From: Nitrosophilus labii
Lineage (GTDB): Bacteria > Campylobacterota > Campylobacteria > Campylobacterales > Nitratiruptoraceae
NCBI RefSeq assembly: GCF_014466985.1
Contig: NZ_AP022826.1
Coordinates: 124,001 to 188,000, forward strand
Reading direction: 5' to 3'
DNA: 64,000 nt
Below, one piece after another: positions 1 to 8,212 of this stretch (position 1 is the stretch's first letter; the number at the start of each line of letters is the position of its first letter). The notes beneath the pieces are model-generated. The model ran no database searches and was not told where the DNA came from. It saw only the letters and a program-made list of their open reading frames with translations. The translations under genes were made by a program, and so were the position numbers.

Positions 1-339
1 TGCTTTTTCTCTGTTGCTAAAATAAGAAAAGAATTCTTCCTCAGTTATTCCTGCATATTCCCGACATATTTCCCATATTTTTTGAGGGGTTCCTTCAATT
101 ACTCTTTCAAATTCACAAATAGCTACAATTTTTTTAATAGGCGATGATGCATAAATAAATATATTTCTAATATTTTTTTCTTTGAAAATTACTTTCCTAA
201 ATTCATATAGTTTTTCTTTGTTTAAGATTTTTTCAACATATTTTGGTTTGATAGAGATGATTATATCCACTGCATTTTGATTTTTACAAACTAGATAATC
301 ATTAGTTAATGACATACTAGGTAAACATTTCTTTACCAT
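1..339 (-). CDS. ASCH/PUA-like domain protein, partial at window edge
   Basis: An open minus-strand frame runs 113 codons from ATG at 339 to the window edge without a stop. AAGGAG lies 9 bases upstream of this ATG; a second in-frame ATG (315) lacks such a site. Near residues 25-95 the protein reads ISIKPKYVEKIL, EFRK, IYASSPIKKIVA and EGTPQKIW, the pattern of small ASCH/PUA-like domain proteins annotated as predicted transcriptional regulators or RNA-binding proteins. It is divergent from the HTH gene at 432 across a 92-bp gap with palindromes, so the two may be co-regulated. Its C-terminus is not visible. It is probably transposon cargo or a transposon regulator; the exact function is unknown. 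Confidence 0.6.
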   Translation of the reverse strand, partial: MVKKCLPSMSLTNDYLVCKNQNAVDIIISIKPKYVEKILNKEKLYEFRKVIFKEKNIRNIFIYASSPIKKIVAICEFERVIEGTPQKIWEICREYAGITEEEFFSYFSNREKA

Positions 340-431
340 CTTATCATACTCCTTAGCATTTAATATAAATTTTACAAAAAATATACTAATATTTATCTTA
401 AAGTATAAAAAATATACTATTAAGGTATAAA
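340..431. promoter_or_regulatory. Divergent promoter region with TATACT palindromes
   Basis: The gap between two divergent genes has a 17-bp inverted repeat: AGTATA (402-407), five A, TATACT (413-418). A third TATACT stands at 382-387 and GGTATA at 424-429. The plus-strand gene has TAAGG at 421-425 just before its ATG. Repeated half-sites next to a small HTH gene suggest an autoregulatory operator. AT-rich sequence makes chance palindromes more likely, so this is tentative. Confidence 0.4.
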
Positions 432-695
432 ATGAAAAAGTCTTGTCTATCTATAAAAGAATTTAAAAGATTTTTGAAAGAATTGGGATTTACTCAAAAA
501 CAGTTCGCAAATTTTTTAGGATTATCTGAGCAAACATTGAAAAAATGGGTTAAAGATCAAGAGATACCATATTATGCGGAAATAATTATAAAACAAAAGA
601 TGGAACTAGATAAATTTAGGAAGGAACATTCTTGTATAGATGAATTGCTAGAAGATCGAATAAAAAATATACTTTCTAATATTCAAAAGAATTAA
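432..695 (+). CDS. Small helix-turn-helix DNA-binding protein
   Basis: This 87-residue protein has a helix-turn-helix of the XRE/Cro or transposase-HTH type in its first half (about residues 8-42: KEFKRFLKELGFTQKQFANF, then LGLSEQTLKKWVKD). The C-terminal half is charged and likely helical. It has no catalytic domain, so it is probably a repressor. It points toward tniQ, ending 18 bp from that gene's end, and is divergent from the ASCH-like gene. Position and size recall small XRE regulators carried by other Tn7-like elements, so control of transposition or cargo genes is plausible but not shown. Start chosen for the TAAGG 6 bases upstream. Confidence 0.7.
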   Translation: MKKSCLSIKEFKRFLKELGFTQKQFANFLGLSEQTLKKWVKDQEIPYYAEIIIKQKMELDKFRKEHSCIDELLEDRIKNILSNIQKN

Positions 696-712
696 AAATA
701 TTTTGATTTAAT

Positions 713-1921
713 TTACATTAGAGTAGCGAGTTCTGGTCTTTTTCTTCTTTCTATCTTGATTCCTAACACTCTTGATAAACTTGAATAAGAAAGCTCTATT
801 CCATTTTTTTTCATCCAAGAACAAGCATTTTTAACTTCTTCAATAGTTACGAAATGGGCTTGTTTTTTATATTGCCAAATCGTTTTCTCATACCAAAAAG
901 GTATATAATTTAAATCTCGTTTGAGAATAGCATATGAGATTTTATTTGAATTGATAAATCGTTGTAAATTTATAGGAGAAGAGAGAATTGAAATAGAAGC
1001 TGTAAAGACTGCAAATGCTTCTTTGAGAGAAATGATTTCTTCTAAAAACTTTCCTCCGAGTTCCCTTGTATTCTTGAGTTTAACATTGTGTAGCTTAATC
1101 TCTTTTTCCAAAATATCCAAATTTCTATAGCCTGAAAGATATATGAGTTTTGCCATATGTTTTAGAATACGGAAATAGAAAGGCGAATAATACCATTTGC
1201 TGTTATATACAAAATATCCCCTATACAGTATTTCGGTCGCTTTTGAAAGATAATATATGCCTTTTGAATTGTGATGGATTTTTTCCGTTTCGGCTTCTTT
1301 ATAGATAAATCCGCAATTCCAGCAATTAAATGATTTTGTATCCAATTTTCTTTTTACCAAAAATATCGGTTCCCCGCATTGAGGACATTCGTTTATGAGA
1401 AAGTTTTTATGTTTTAGACAAACCGTATAGAAGCTTAATCTCCACTCTTTTCTGAAATATTCCTGTTCTTGCAGACATTGCGGACAATATCTTAGTCCTT
1501 TTATACGTGGATAGCTTCCTCTTACTTTTACCGGTGTTATAAGGTGGTTTCTGGTTTTAGAATCTATTATTTCGTTTAGAAAACCGCTGTAGCTTTGCAA
1601 TGAGGTATTAAAAACATCTTTTTCATCCAGTAACATTCGCTTTGCGAAATTGTTTGCTATCTTTTTATCCACAAAAATATCCGTATCCCTGTTAAGGAAT
1701 TTATTTTTATATTCAGGGAAATAGTAATTGATAAAAGTTGGTGTTTGTAAGAAATTTATAGTAGCGTTTCTTGCGATCCATGAGGTAAATAGTTCATCGG
1801 GATATGGTTTGACTCTGTTTTTGATTACGGTTTTTGCCAATTTTTCTTTAAATTTTTTATCCCTGTAGACTATTTTAAAAAGATACCCTTTTTCAGGATG
1901 AAACTTAGATTTCGTCGGCAT
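713..1921 (-). CDS. tniQ: TniQ/TnsD-like target-selection protein
   Basis: 402-residue protein with the TniQ signature. An N-terminal YPDELFTSWIARNA segment (about 40-53) is followed by cysteine/histidine pairs that look like zinc ribbons (C146/C149, C168/H171, C179/C182, C200/C203). TniQ/TnsD proteins bind the attachment site and recruit TnsC, so this one probably recognises comM. The ATG at 1921 is preferred: GAGAAGG lies about 8 bases upstream and it overlaps tnsC by only 17 bp. The longer open frame from 1954 has no ribosome-binding site. It is the last gene of the tnsABC-tniQ operon. The recognised DNA sequence is not deducible here. Confidence 0.85.
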   Translation of the reverse strand: MPTKSKFHPEKGYLFKIVYRDKKFKEKLAKTVIKNRVKPYPDELFTSWIARNATINFLQTPTFINYYFPEYKNKFLNRDTDIFVDKKIANNFAKRMLLDEKDVFNTSLQSYSGFLNEIIDSKTRNHLITPVKVRGSYPRIKGLRYCPQCLQEQEYFRKEWRLSFYTVCLKHKNFLINECPQCGEPIFLVKRKLDTKSFNCWNCGFIYKEAETEKIHHNSKGIYYLSKATEILYRGYFVYNSKWYYSPFYFRILKHMAKLIYLSGYRNLDILEKEIKLHNVKLKNTRELGGKFLEEIISLKEAFAVFTASISILSSPINLQRFINSNKISYAILKRDLNYIPFWYEKTIWQYKKQAHFVTIEEVKNACSWMKKNGIELSYSSLSRVLGIKIERRKRPELATLM

Positions 1922-2813
1922 AGATAACGCCTTCTCTGTCATATGCGGGGACATACTCTATTTCTTTGAGCATTTTTCTTTCTATTTTCTCTTTTCCGCT
2001 TTCAATCGCCTCTATTGCTAAAAGATTGCAGATTGTTACAATATCGCCTATGAGTCCGTCACTGAGTTCTAAAATTTCGGTAAACAATTTTTCGTTCTCG
2101 TAAATTTTTGAAGGTTTTTTAAGCGGTAAAGTCTTTTCAATTGCGTAAAGCAAAGACAAATAATCTTTATCAAGCTGCCATTTTTTTATTTTTGTCGGGA
2201 CAAAACGGCTTTTTAACTGATGGTCTGAGCTTACTAAACTCACTCCTTTGGGTATTCCAACTAAAACTATGGGAATTTTTAAAACATTTGAGAGATTTTT
2301 AATTCCGCTCATAAATTCCATCTGTTTGGTTATGCTTCCTATTAACGCTCCTTGAATTTCATCGATTATAATCATTTTCACCTCATTGACTTCACAATAA
2401 TGCTTTATTTTGTTTTCTCTTTCGCTAATGGGTTCATCTTTTCTGTATGGAACAACAAAAAACTGGAACATCTTGTTGTATAGATCGTGCAAATCTGCTC
2501 TATTCGGTGCTTGTATTAACATGACATGTTCAAAAAAAAGCTGCTCATCTTCATTTCTATAAATATTCATTTCATAAAATTTCTTAACCATTGCAGTTTT
2601 GCCGTTATTTGAATCTCCTACTAAAAGCATAGAGCGGATTCTATCTTTTCTTGGCTCATTCATAAGATCTGAAAGTTTTTTGAAAAGTTTTATTGCTTTT
2701 GGATGTTTGATGAATTTTGGAGCTTTTATAAAATTTACTCTATCTTCTTTATTTTTATCAAGTTCCTGGAGTGTTTTTTGCGGGAGCCATTGAAGATACT
2801 CTTTTTGTGTCAT
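1905..2813 (-). CDS. tnsC: TnsC/TniB-like AAA+ transposition regulator
   Basis: 302-residue AAA+ ATPase. The Walker A motif is GDSNNGKT at residues 66-73 and Walker B is MIIIDE at 147-152. TnsC proteins use ATP-dependent oligomers on target DNA to link the target selector (TniQ) to the transposase (TnsA/TnsB). The length is near that of short TniB proteins and well below Tn7 TnsC (about 555 residues). It starts 10 bp after tnsB ends and overlaps tniQ, consistent with one operon. Confidence 0.88.
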   Translation of the reverse strand: MTQKEYLQWLPQKTLQELDKNKEDRVNFIKAPKFIKHPKAIKLFKKLSDLMNEPRKDRIRSMLLVGDSNNGKTAMVKKFYEMNIYRNEDEQLFFEHVMLIQAPNRADLHDLYNKMFQFFVVPYRKDEPISERENKIKHYCEVNEVKMIIIDEIQGALIGSITKQMEFMSGIKNLSNVLKIPIVLVGIPKGVSLVSSDHQLKSRFVPTKIKKWQLDKDYLSLLYAIEKTLPLKKPSKIYENEKLFTEILELSDGLIGDIVTICNLLAIEAIESGKEKIERKMLKEIEYVPAYDREGVIYADEI

Positions 2814-2823
2814 ATTCTACCCT

Positions 2824-4641
2824 TTAATCAAAATCAATTTCATAATCTTCAAATTTTATATTTTTTAGTCCAGCCTGTTTTGTATTCTTCTTTTTATTTT
2901 CCAAAAGCGGTTTGGAAGTCTGTTTTCTCTCTTTATTTCTTCTATGCTGTTTCGTTTTTTTAGCTGCTTCGTCTTCCATCTCTTTTAACTTCAAAACTGT
3001 TTCAAGGAATTCTTCTTCAGTATAATCTTTTTTTCTCGCATCCATATAATGTTTTCTTGCATTTTTAAGCTCCCATTTTGAGATAGCTGGTAAAAATCTC
3101 TTTTTTGCTGGGATTTCAATATATTCCTTTAAATCTGGATGGAAGAAATAAATTTTTCTTAAATCATAAGGATCGTATCGAAATATATATTTCTCTTTAC
3201 TCTTTGGTGGAGTTATAAAAGGGATAAGAGACTCATCGTAATATTTAACTCCAAAAAGTTCAACTCCCGCTTTTTGAATGGTTCTTTCTTCAAACGGTAA
3301 AAGAGATATTTTTGCAAATCTTTTTTCCTCTTCGCTTTGAAGCATTCTTAAAGCAACTGGTGGATTTTCTGAATCACCATAAAGACCTTCTTGAAACTTT
3401 TCTTCTGGCGTTAAACCATTAAGTCCTTTATGCGGTTTTTTATGATAATAATTTACTATCCATTCGGTGAGATACTTTTCAAGCTCTTTTAGAGTAAATA
3501 TTGCATTTTTTTCAGAATCATAATCTCCTCTTTCTTGAGGATTTGAAAAAGTGGTACCTTTCAATTTATGAATTTGTATATTAAAAGTTTTAATAGCTCT
3601 TTCTATATGTCCTCCGCTTTTAGGACGTCCTTTTGGTCTGAATTCAAGATTTATGCCCATAACTGAACAAAAAGTTTCCAATCCTTTGCTTCTAAACTCT
3701 TTAGCGTTATCTACATGAATAGTATTTGGAATTCCATAAATTTTCCATTCTCCTTCGATTCCCAACTCTTTTAAATAGTTTTCTTTTGAAATTAGTCCCA
3801 TATAAATGGTTTTTCCAACCGAATACAACCCTGGAGCTTCAAGTGTAAGGCAAAAACCGTAAATCATTCTGCTATAAACATCTATTGCTAGTGTAAGAGT
3901 TGGACGTCCTATCGGTTTTCTATAGGTTTCATCTACTATTTGAATATCTAAAGGTGTGTGGTCTGTTTGGACAATCTCTAGAGGATATTTTGCTTCAAAG
4001 GTATTAGGTGATTCTTCAATTAAATTTGCAAATTTTTTGTTGCCTTCTCTCTTTTTGAATGCGTATCTTTCGTCGATTTGAGACACCATTCTCCATACGG
4101 TTGCATAACTGATTTTTTTCAATCCTTGTTCATACAGTTTTGCGTTAATAAGTTCATGAACGTGAGCTATGGATGGTTTTTGAACACTTAGATAGTTGCT
4201 ATCTATAATTTCCCAAGCTATCCGTTCTTGTTCTTTACTAATTCTAAACTTTCCTCTTCCTCCTCTTTGGGAATAATTCGGAACCAGAGCTAATAGATTG
4301 TTTCCACTGTTTTTATAAAGTTTTATCCAATCGTAAATAGTTTTTATGCTTTTGCCTGATTTTTTTGCTATTTCCTCAACATCCTTTTTAGTTCTTGATT
4401 CCAATAAAGGTTTTATGATTTCAAGTCTCTCTTTAGCAATTTTGAGATATTTTTCTTCAATACTTTCTATAGGTTTTAATGACAAAGATTTTGGATTGTC
4501 ATTTAATTCGCTTATTTTAATGGTTTTGAATAAATTTGTTTTAATTTCTTTTATCACAATAGTGTCAATATCAAGGATCTGATGAATAACATACTTTTTA
4601 TCTTTATAAGATATAGTTTTACCTATTTTAAGTTCTATCAT
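2824..4641 (-). CDS. tnsB: TnsB-like DDE transposase
   Basis: 605-residue Mu/TnsB-type transposase. An N-terminal helix-turn-helix region (about 85-110) precedes a retroviral-integrase-like core. The catalytic triad reads D227 (QTDHTPLD), D311 (HVDNAKEF) and E347 (GGHIERA). The C-terminus is very basic. TnsB binds the transposon ends and joins 3' ends to the target. It overlaps tnsA by 14 bp and is followed by tnsC after 10 bp. All three catalytic residues are present, so it looks intact. Confidence 0.93.
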   Translation of the reverse strand: MIELKIGKTISYKDKKYVIHQILDIDTIVIKEIKTNLFKTIKISELNDNPKSLSLKPIESIEEKYLKIAKERLEIIKPLLESRTKKDVEEIAKKSGKSIKTIYDWIKLYKNSGNNLLALVPNYSQRGGRGKFRISKEQERIAWEIIDSNYLSVQKPSIAHVHELINAKLYEQGLKKISYATVWRMVSQIDERYAFKKREGNKKFANLIEESPNTFEAKYPLEIVQTDHTPLDIQIVDETYRKPIGRPTLTLAIDVYSRMIYGFCLTLEAPGLYSVGKTIYMGLISKENYLKELGIEGEWKIYGIPNTIHVDNAKEFRSKGLETFCSVMGINLEFRPKGRPKSGGHIERAIKTFNIQIHKLKGTTFSNPQERGDYDSEKNAIFTLKELEKYLTEWIVNYYHKKPHKGLNGLTPEEKFQEGLYGDSENPPVALRMLQSEEEKRFAKISLLPFEERTIQKAGVELFGVKYYDESLIPFITPPKSKEKYIFRYDPYDLRKIYFFHPDLKEYIEIPAKKRFLPAISKWELKNARKHYMDARKKDYTEEEFLETVLKLKEMEDEAAKKTKQHRRNKERKQTSKPLLENKKKNTKQAGLKNIKFEDYEIDFD

Positions 4642-5224
4642 AGTTAATCCTTACTATCGAATCAGTTGAGAGTTTTTTAAAGAGATTGATATCTAAGATT
4701 TCGTCAAATATCATCTTGTAGATGAAAGCCATATTGAAACCTTCCTTTGCCAATTTGTTTAAAGATACTCCATTATATTTTTGAATATAACTAATTATTT
4801 TTTTCTTTTCATCTTCAGATAATGTTATACCCGCATAATTATAGATAAAAGATATATTGGAAAAATAAGGTTCTTCAATATCTTTCTCAGTAAAAAATTT
4901 AAATTCTAAATTGTTTTTATCGCAATATTCTTGAAGAGTATTGATTTTTCTTTCAAGTCTTTCGTCCATTTTTTCTACTTCATCGTAATATTTAACTTCT
5001 ATAAGCAAATTTTTGTTGTTATTTCTTTTGGCTAATACATCGGGAACATATCTTCCAATATTTAAAGGCTGTTCTATATATGATTGAATACTTTTATCAA
5101 ACTCTAAAAATAAAAAACATTTTTTCTCTAATTGAGATTCAAATTTTACAACTCTTTTGTTTTTGTAGCTGAAAAAATTACCTGCAACTGATCTAGTTTG
5201 AATAGGTATCTCTCTAATTCTCAT
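4628..5224 (-). CDS. tnsA: TnsA-like endonuclease
   Basis: 198-residue restriction-endonuclease-like protein with the TnsA pattern: an acidic residue in FESQLEKK (E29 or E33), P61-D62 in YVPDVLA, and E76-V-K78 in LIEVKY, giving a PD-(D/E)xK active site. TnsA cuts the 5' ends so that the element moves by cut-and-paste rather than by cointegrates. The C-terminal part (about 125-198) resembles the TnsA C-terminal domain that contacts TnsC. AAGG lies 8 bases before the ATG. It is the first gene of the operon, transcribed inward from the right end. Confidence 0.9.
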   Translation of the reverse strand: MRIREIPIQTRSVAGNFFSYKNKRVVKFESQLEKKCFLFLEFDKSIQSYIEQPLNIGRYVPDVLAKRNNNKNLLIEVKYYDEVEKMDERLERKINTLQEYCDKNNLEFKFFTEKDIEEPYFSNISFIYNYAGITLSEDEKKKIISYIQKYNGVSLNKLAKEGFNMAFIYKMIFDEILDINLFKKLSTDSIVRINYDRT

Positions 5225-5399
5225 TAACTAACCTTACATAAGAAATTATAGATAAATTAGAATAAATATAATTTAGTATATCTAATTTAGAATAACAGTG
5301 CAAATATATTTGAATAATTTCTTTTTTTATTTATGGTAAAATTTCCAAATTAAGCGATTTCAAGGAAAAATTTGGTGAAATTATATTTGAATAATTACA
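5225..5399. repeat. Right end of the Tn7-like element with putative TnsB sites
   Basis: Related 12-bp words lie in the same orientation between tnsA and comM: AAATTAGAATAA (5254), AATTTAGAATAA (5284), ATATTTGAATAA (5306 and 5383). The last two sit in a perfect 15-bp direct repeat (5305-5319 and 5382-5396). The end closes with ACA at 5397-5399. Tn7 ends carry several about 22-bp TnsB sites and end in TGT/ACA. The innermost repeat is next to a minus-strand TATAAT (5245-5250) upstream of tnsA. Site assignment is by pattern only. Confidence 0.6.
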
Positions 5400-6040
5400 G
5401 CGGTTCTAATAGAGCAAAAATAGGTGAAGTGGCTTTGTCCCATCTTGGGATACTTTTTTTCGATGAACTTCCTCATTTTTCCAAAACAGTATTAGAAGCG
5501 TTGAGAGAACCTTTAGAAGACGGCAAAATTCTAATCTCAAGAGTAAACTCCAAGATTGAGTATAAAACCGATTTTTTATTTGCGGCGGCTATGAATCCTT
5601 GTCCTTGCGGCAATCTTTTAAGTTTTAAAAAAGAGTGTAGATGTAGCGAAGCGGAGATTCAAAGATATAAAAATAGACTATCCGAGCCCTTTTTAGATAG
5701 AATAGATTTATATGTGCAAATGAGCGAAATTAACCCGGAAGATAGTTCCACTATAAGCAGTAAAGAGATGAAAAAGTCCGTTTTAAAAGCTTTTGAGATG
5801 CAAAAAAGAAGAGGTCAAAAAAGAGTAAACGGAAAAATGGATGAAAAAGAGATTGAGAACTACTGCATCTTTGATGAGGAGGCAAAAGAGATTTTAGATA
5901 GAGCGGTTGATAGATTTTCGCTCTCTTTTAGAAGTATCAACAAGATTAAAAAAGTCTCTAGAACTATAGCCGATATGGAGTCAAGCGAGAAGATTGAAAA
6001 AAGACACCTATTGGAAGCGTTGGGATTTAGAAAAAGATAG
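5400..6040 (+). pseudogene. comM: ComM/YifB Mg-chelatase-like ATPase, 3' half only
   Basis: The frame from 5402 reads GSNRAKIGEVALSHLG, then the Walker B segment ILFFDELPHF, then the C-terminal Mg-chelatase domain (CPCG, RYKNRLSEPFLDRIDLYV, FSLSFRSINKIKKVSRT) to a normal end. The N-terminal half with Walker A is missing because the transposon end lies immediately upstream. An open frame continues back to GTG at 5372 inside the transposon end, but a product from it would lack the ATP-binding loop. ComM is a hexameric helicase that helps branch migration during natural transformation, so this interruption should remove that function unless another copy exists. Confidence 0.88.
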
Positions 6041-6055
6041 ATAAATCTTCGGCGA

Positions 6056-7111
6056 TTATGCGCCAAAGATTGATATAACCCCTTTTGTTATAAAATAGCC
6101 CCCCACCATAAGCCAGATAGCCATAATCAGAGCCAACATAACCGGTTTTATACCAGCTTGTTTAAATTTTTGTACGCTAGTTTCCATTCCTAAGGCGGTC
6201 ATAGCCATAGTAAGTAAGAAAGTATCCACTTCGTTGATATCTTTTATAATAGGCTTTATAGCTTCAAAATCGGCTAAGGCGGAGTTTATGCCAGCCATTA
6301 CTATAAACCATATCGCAAACCACGGAATAGTTATTTTAAACTTTTGGTTTTTTTGCTCTGAGTCTGAAGTTACGGTTCTTGAAACGATTAAACCTAAAAT
6401 AATTAAAAGAGGAGCTATCATCATAACTCTAGTCATTTTTACGATTACCGCGTTATCTGACGCCACTCCGCCTATAGCTCCACCGGCAGCTACGACTTGC
6501 GCTACTTCGTGAACGGTACCACCAACATAGATGCCGTATGCTGCGGGATCCATATCAAATATGCCGGCCTTGTATAGAGCGGGATAGATAAACATTGCTA
6601 TAGTTCCAAAAAGTACAACTGTTCCTACCGCTACCGCACTTTTATAGGGTTCTGCTTTTAAAACCGGTTCAGTGGCTAAAACCGCAGCTGCTCCACATAC
6701 GCTAGAACCTGAGGCACAAAGAACGGATGTTTCTCTATCAAGTTTAAAGATCTTTACTCCTAGCCACCATCCTAAAATAAAAGTTGTTGAAAGCATTATG
6801 ACCGAAACTATCAAACCTGACATCCCAACTTCGATGATCTGTTGAAAAGTTATCCTAAATCCGTAAAGCACTATTGCAAATCTTAAGAGTTGTTTAGAGC
6901 TAAAAATAATACCTGGAACCCACTCTTTTGGGATATGGCTTCTAAGAGTGTTGGCGTAAAACATACCTATAACGATACCTATTATTAAGGGACTTATAGC
7001 TAGTTTTTTTATAAAACCCATATTTGAAATCTCTATTGCGGCTATTGTAAAAAGTGCAACGAAGAGTATCCCGTTTAGAGTGTATCTGATATTTTCTTTT
7101 GAAAACGCCAT
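6056..7111 (-). CDS. yeiH: YeiH/YadS-type putative sulfate exporter (UPF0324)
   Basis: 351-residue polytopic membrane protein of the YeiH family. Typical segments are present: SPLIIGIVIGM, VLYGFRIT, CASGSSVCGAAAV and VGGTVHEVAQVVAAG. The family is annotated as putative sulfate exporters, though few members have been tested. It is divergent from a LysR gene across 184 bp, the same arrangement as yeiH-yeiE in enterobacteria, so control by that regulator is likely. The 3' end is 15 bp from the comM end, in convergent orientation. Confidence 0.85.
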   Translation of the reverse strand: MAFSKENIRYTLNGILFVALFTIAAIEISNMGFIKKLAISPLIIGIVIGMFYANTLRSHIPKEWVPGIIFSSKQLLRFAIVLYGFRITFQQIIEVGMSGLIVSVIMLSTTFILGWWLGVKIFKLDRETSVLCASGSSVCGAAAVLATEPVLKAEPYKSAVAVGTVVLFGTIAMFIYPALYKAGIFDMDPAAYGIYVGGTVHEVAQVVAAGGAIGGVASDNAVIVKMTRVMMIAPLLIILGLIVSRTVTSDSEQKNQKFKITIPWFAIWFIVMAGINSALADFEAIKPIIKDINEVDTFLLTMAMTALGMETSVQKFKQAGIKPVMLALIMAIWLMVGGYFITKGVISIFGA

Positions 7112-7295
7112 ATCAATCCTTTATATGGAAGATTATGCAAATACTCAATTATTTTGATAGAATATATCTTATGATATCAGTCAAATTAAAGATGAGATTA
7201 ATAATCCTTAAAAAGAATTATAATATTTTTTTTAAAATAAGAAAAATAAATAAATTGGTATATTATCATAAATATAATTGAAAAAGGATTTAAAA

Positions 7296-8195
7296 ATGAG
7301 AATCACTCTAAGACAGATGGAGATCTTTTTACAAGTAGCAAAAATAGGACATCTAACGCAAGTAGCAAATGAGATGGGGCTTAGTCAATCCGCCGTATCA
7401 ATGTCTATAAAAGAGCTTGAGTGTATTCTTGGATGTAAGCTGTTTGATAGAATCCAGAAAAAACTTGTCTTGAATGAAAAAGGGCGTGCTTTTATGCATG
7501 CTATAGAGCCTTTAGTGAAAAAACTTCGAGACATAGAAGAAGAGTTTATGTCTCAAGAAAATAAAGGGGAACTAACAGTAGGAGCAAGTACAACTATAGC
7601 AGACTACATAATGCCTCATATTATTTGCGAATATATGGAGAAATATCCGGACGTAAAGATATCAATGAAGATAGGCAATACTGACGAGATAGTAAAAATG
7701 GTAGAAGAGGGAAGTGTAGATTTAGGATATATAGAGGGTGAAATACAAAATTTTAACGTAGTTACTTCACCGGTAGGAGTTGATGAACTTGTTATTGTAA
7801 CCGGCGATAAAAATCTTGTTAAAAAGAAGGAGTATTATATAGATAATCTTTTAGAATACAAATGGATTTTAAGAGAAGAAGGATCTGGTACTCGTTCAGT
7901 CTTTTTAAATAAGATTAAAAATTATGTAACTGGTTTAAATCTATTTTTAGATCTACGTCATACAGAGGCGATAAAAAGTGTCTTAAAAGAAACTTCCGGG
8001 ACTATTAGCTGCATATCTAAAATAGCAGTAAATAGAAATATAGAGTGTGGAGAACTTTATCAACTCAAAATAAAAGGCTTTGACTTTACCAGAGAGTTTT
8101 TTCAAATTCATCATAAAGACAAATACAAAAGCGAACTTTTCAAGAAGTTTAGCGTATTTGCCAGATATAGGTTTGGTGAGATTTTGAATAAGTAG
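7296..8195 (+). CDS. LysR-family transcriptional regulator (YeiE-like)
   Basis: 299 residues. A winged HTH occupies about residues 1-60 (LRQMEIFLQVAKIGHLTQVA, then LSQSAVSMSIKELE), followed by a periplasmic-binding-protein-like effector domain (GELTVGASTTIADYIMPHII, then LREEGSGTRSVF). The ATG at 7296 is preferred to an upstream TTG (7278) because AAGGA precedes it and the protein then begins directly with the HTH helix. Divergent from yeiH, its probable target. The effector is unknown; sulfite has been proposed for some YeiE proteins. Confidence 0.88.
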   Translation: MRITLRQMEIFLQVAKIGHLTQVANEMGLSQSAVSMSIKELECILGCKLFDRIQKKLVLNEKGRAFMHAIEPLVKKLRDIEEEFMSQENKGELTVGASTTIADYIMPHIICEYMEKYPDVKISMKIGNTDEIVKMVEEGSVDLGYIEGEIQNFNVVTSPVGVDELVIVTGDKNLVKKKEYYIDNLLEYKWILREEGSGTRSVFLNKIKNYVTGLNLFLDLRHTEAIKSVLKETSGTISCISKIAVNRNIECGELYQLKIKGFDFTREFFQIHHKDKYKSELFKKFSVFARYRFGEILNK

Positions 8196-8212
8196 AATAG
8201 ATAGGAGAAATT

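Larger units (their letters stand above)
1..5399 (-). mobile_element. Tn7-like transposon, right portion, inserted in comM
   Basis: Four minus-strand genes in the Tn7 order (tnsA nearest the end, then tnsB, tnsC and a tniQ/tnsD-like gene) are followed by a small HTH gene and an ASCH/PUA-like gene. The right terminus is placed at 5399: the element ends in ACA (5397-5399), the Tn7-family terminal trinucleotide, and the next base resumes the comM reading frame. GCGGT (5400-5404) would be the 5-bp target duplication. The left end and the 5' half of comM lie outside the window, so cargo and total size are unknown. No CRISPR repeat or cas gene is seen in the visible part. Family and terminus are inferences from gene content and the comM junction. 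Confidence 0.85.

Noticed and set aside
1-5399. CRISPR-associated (CAST) transposon
   Set aside because: tnsABC-tniQ is compatible, but no cas gene or repeat array is visible; the comM junction fits a protein-guided TniQ. The unseen left side could change this.
5372-5399. New start giving a functional short ComM
   Set aside because: The frame opens in the transposon end, but the protein would lack Walker A and the N-terminal domain.
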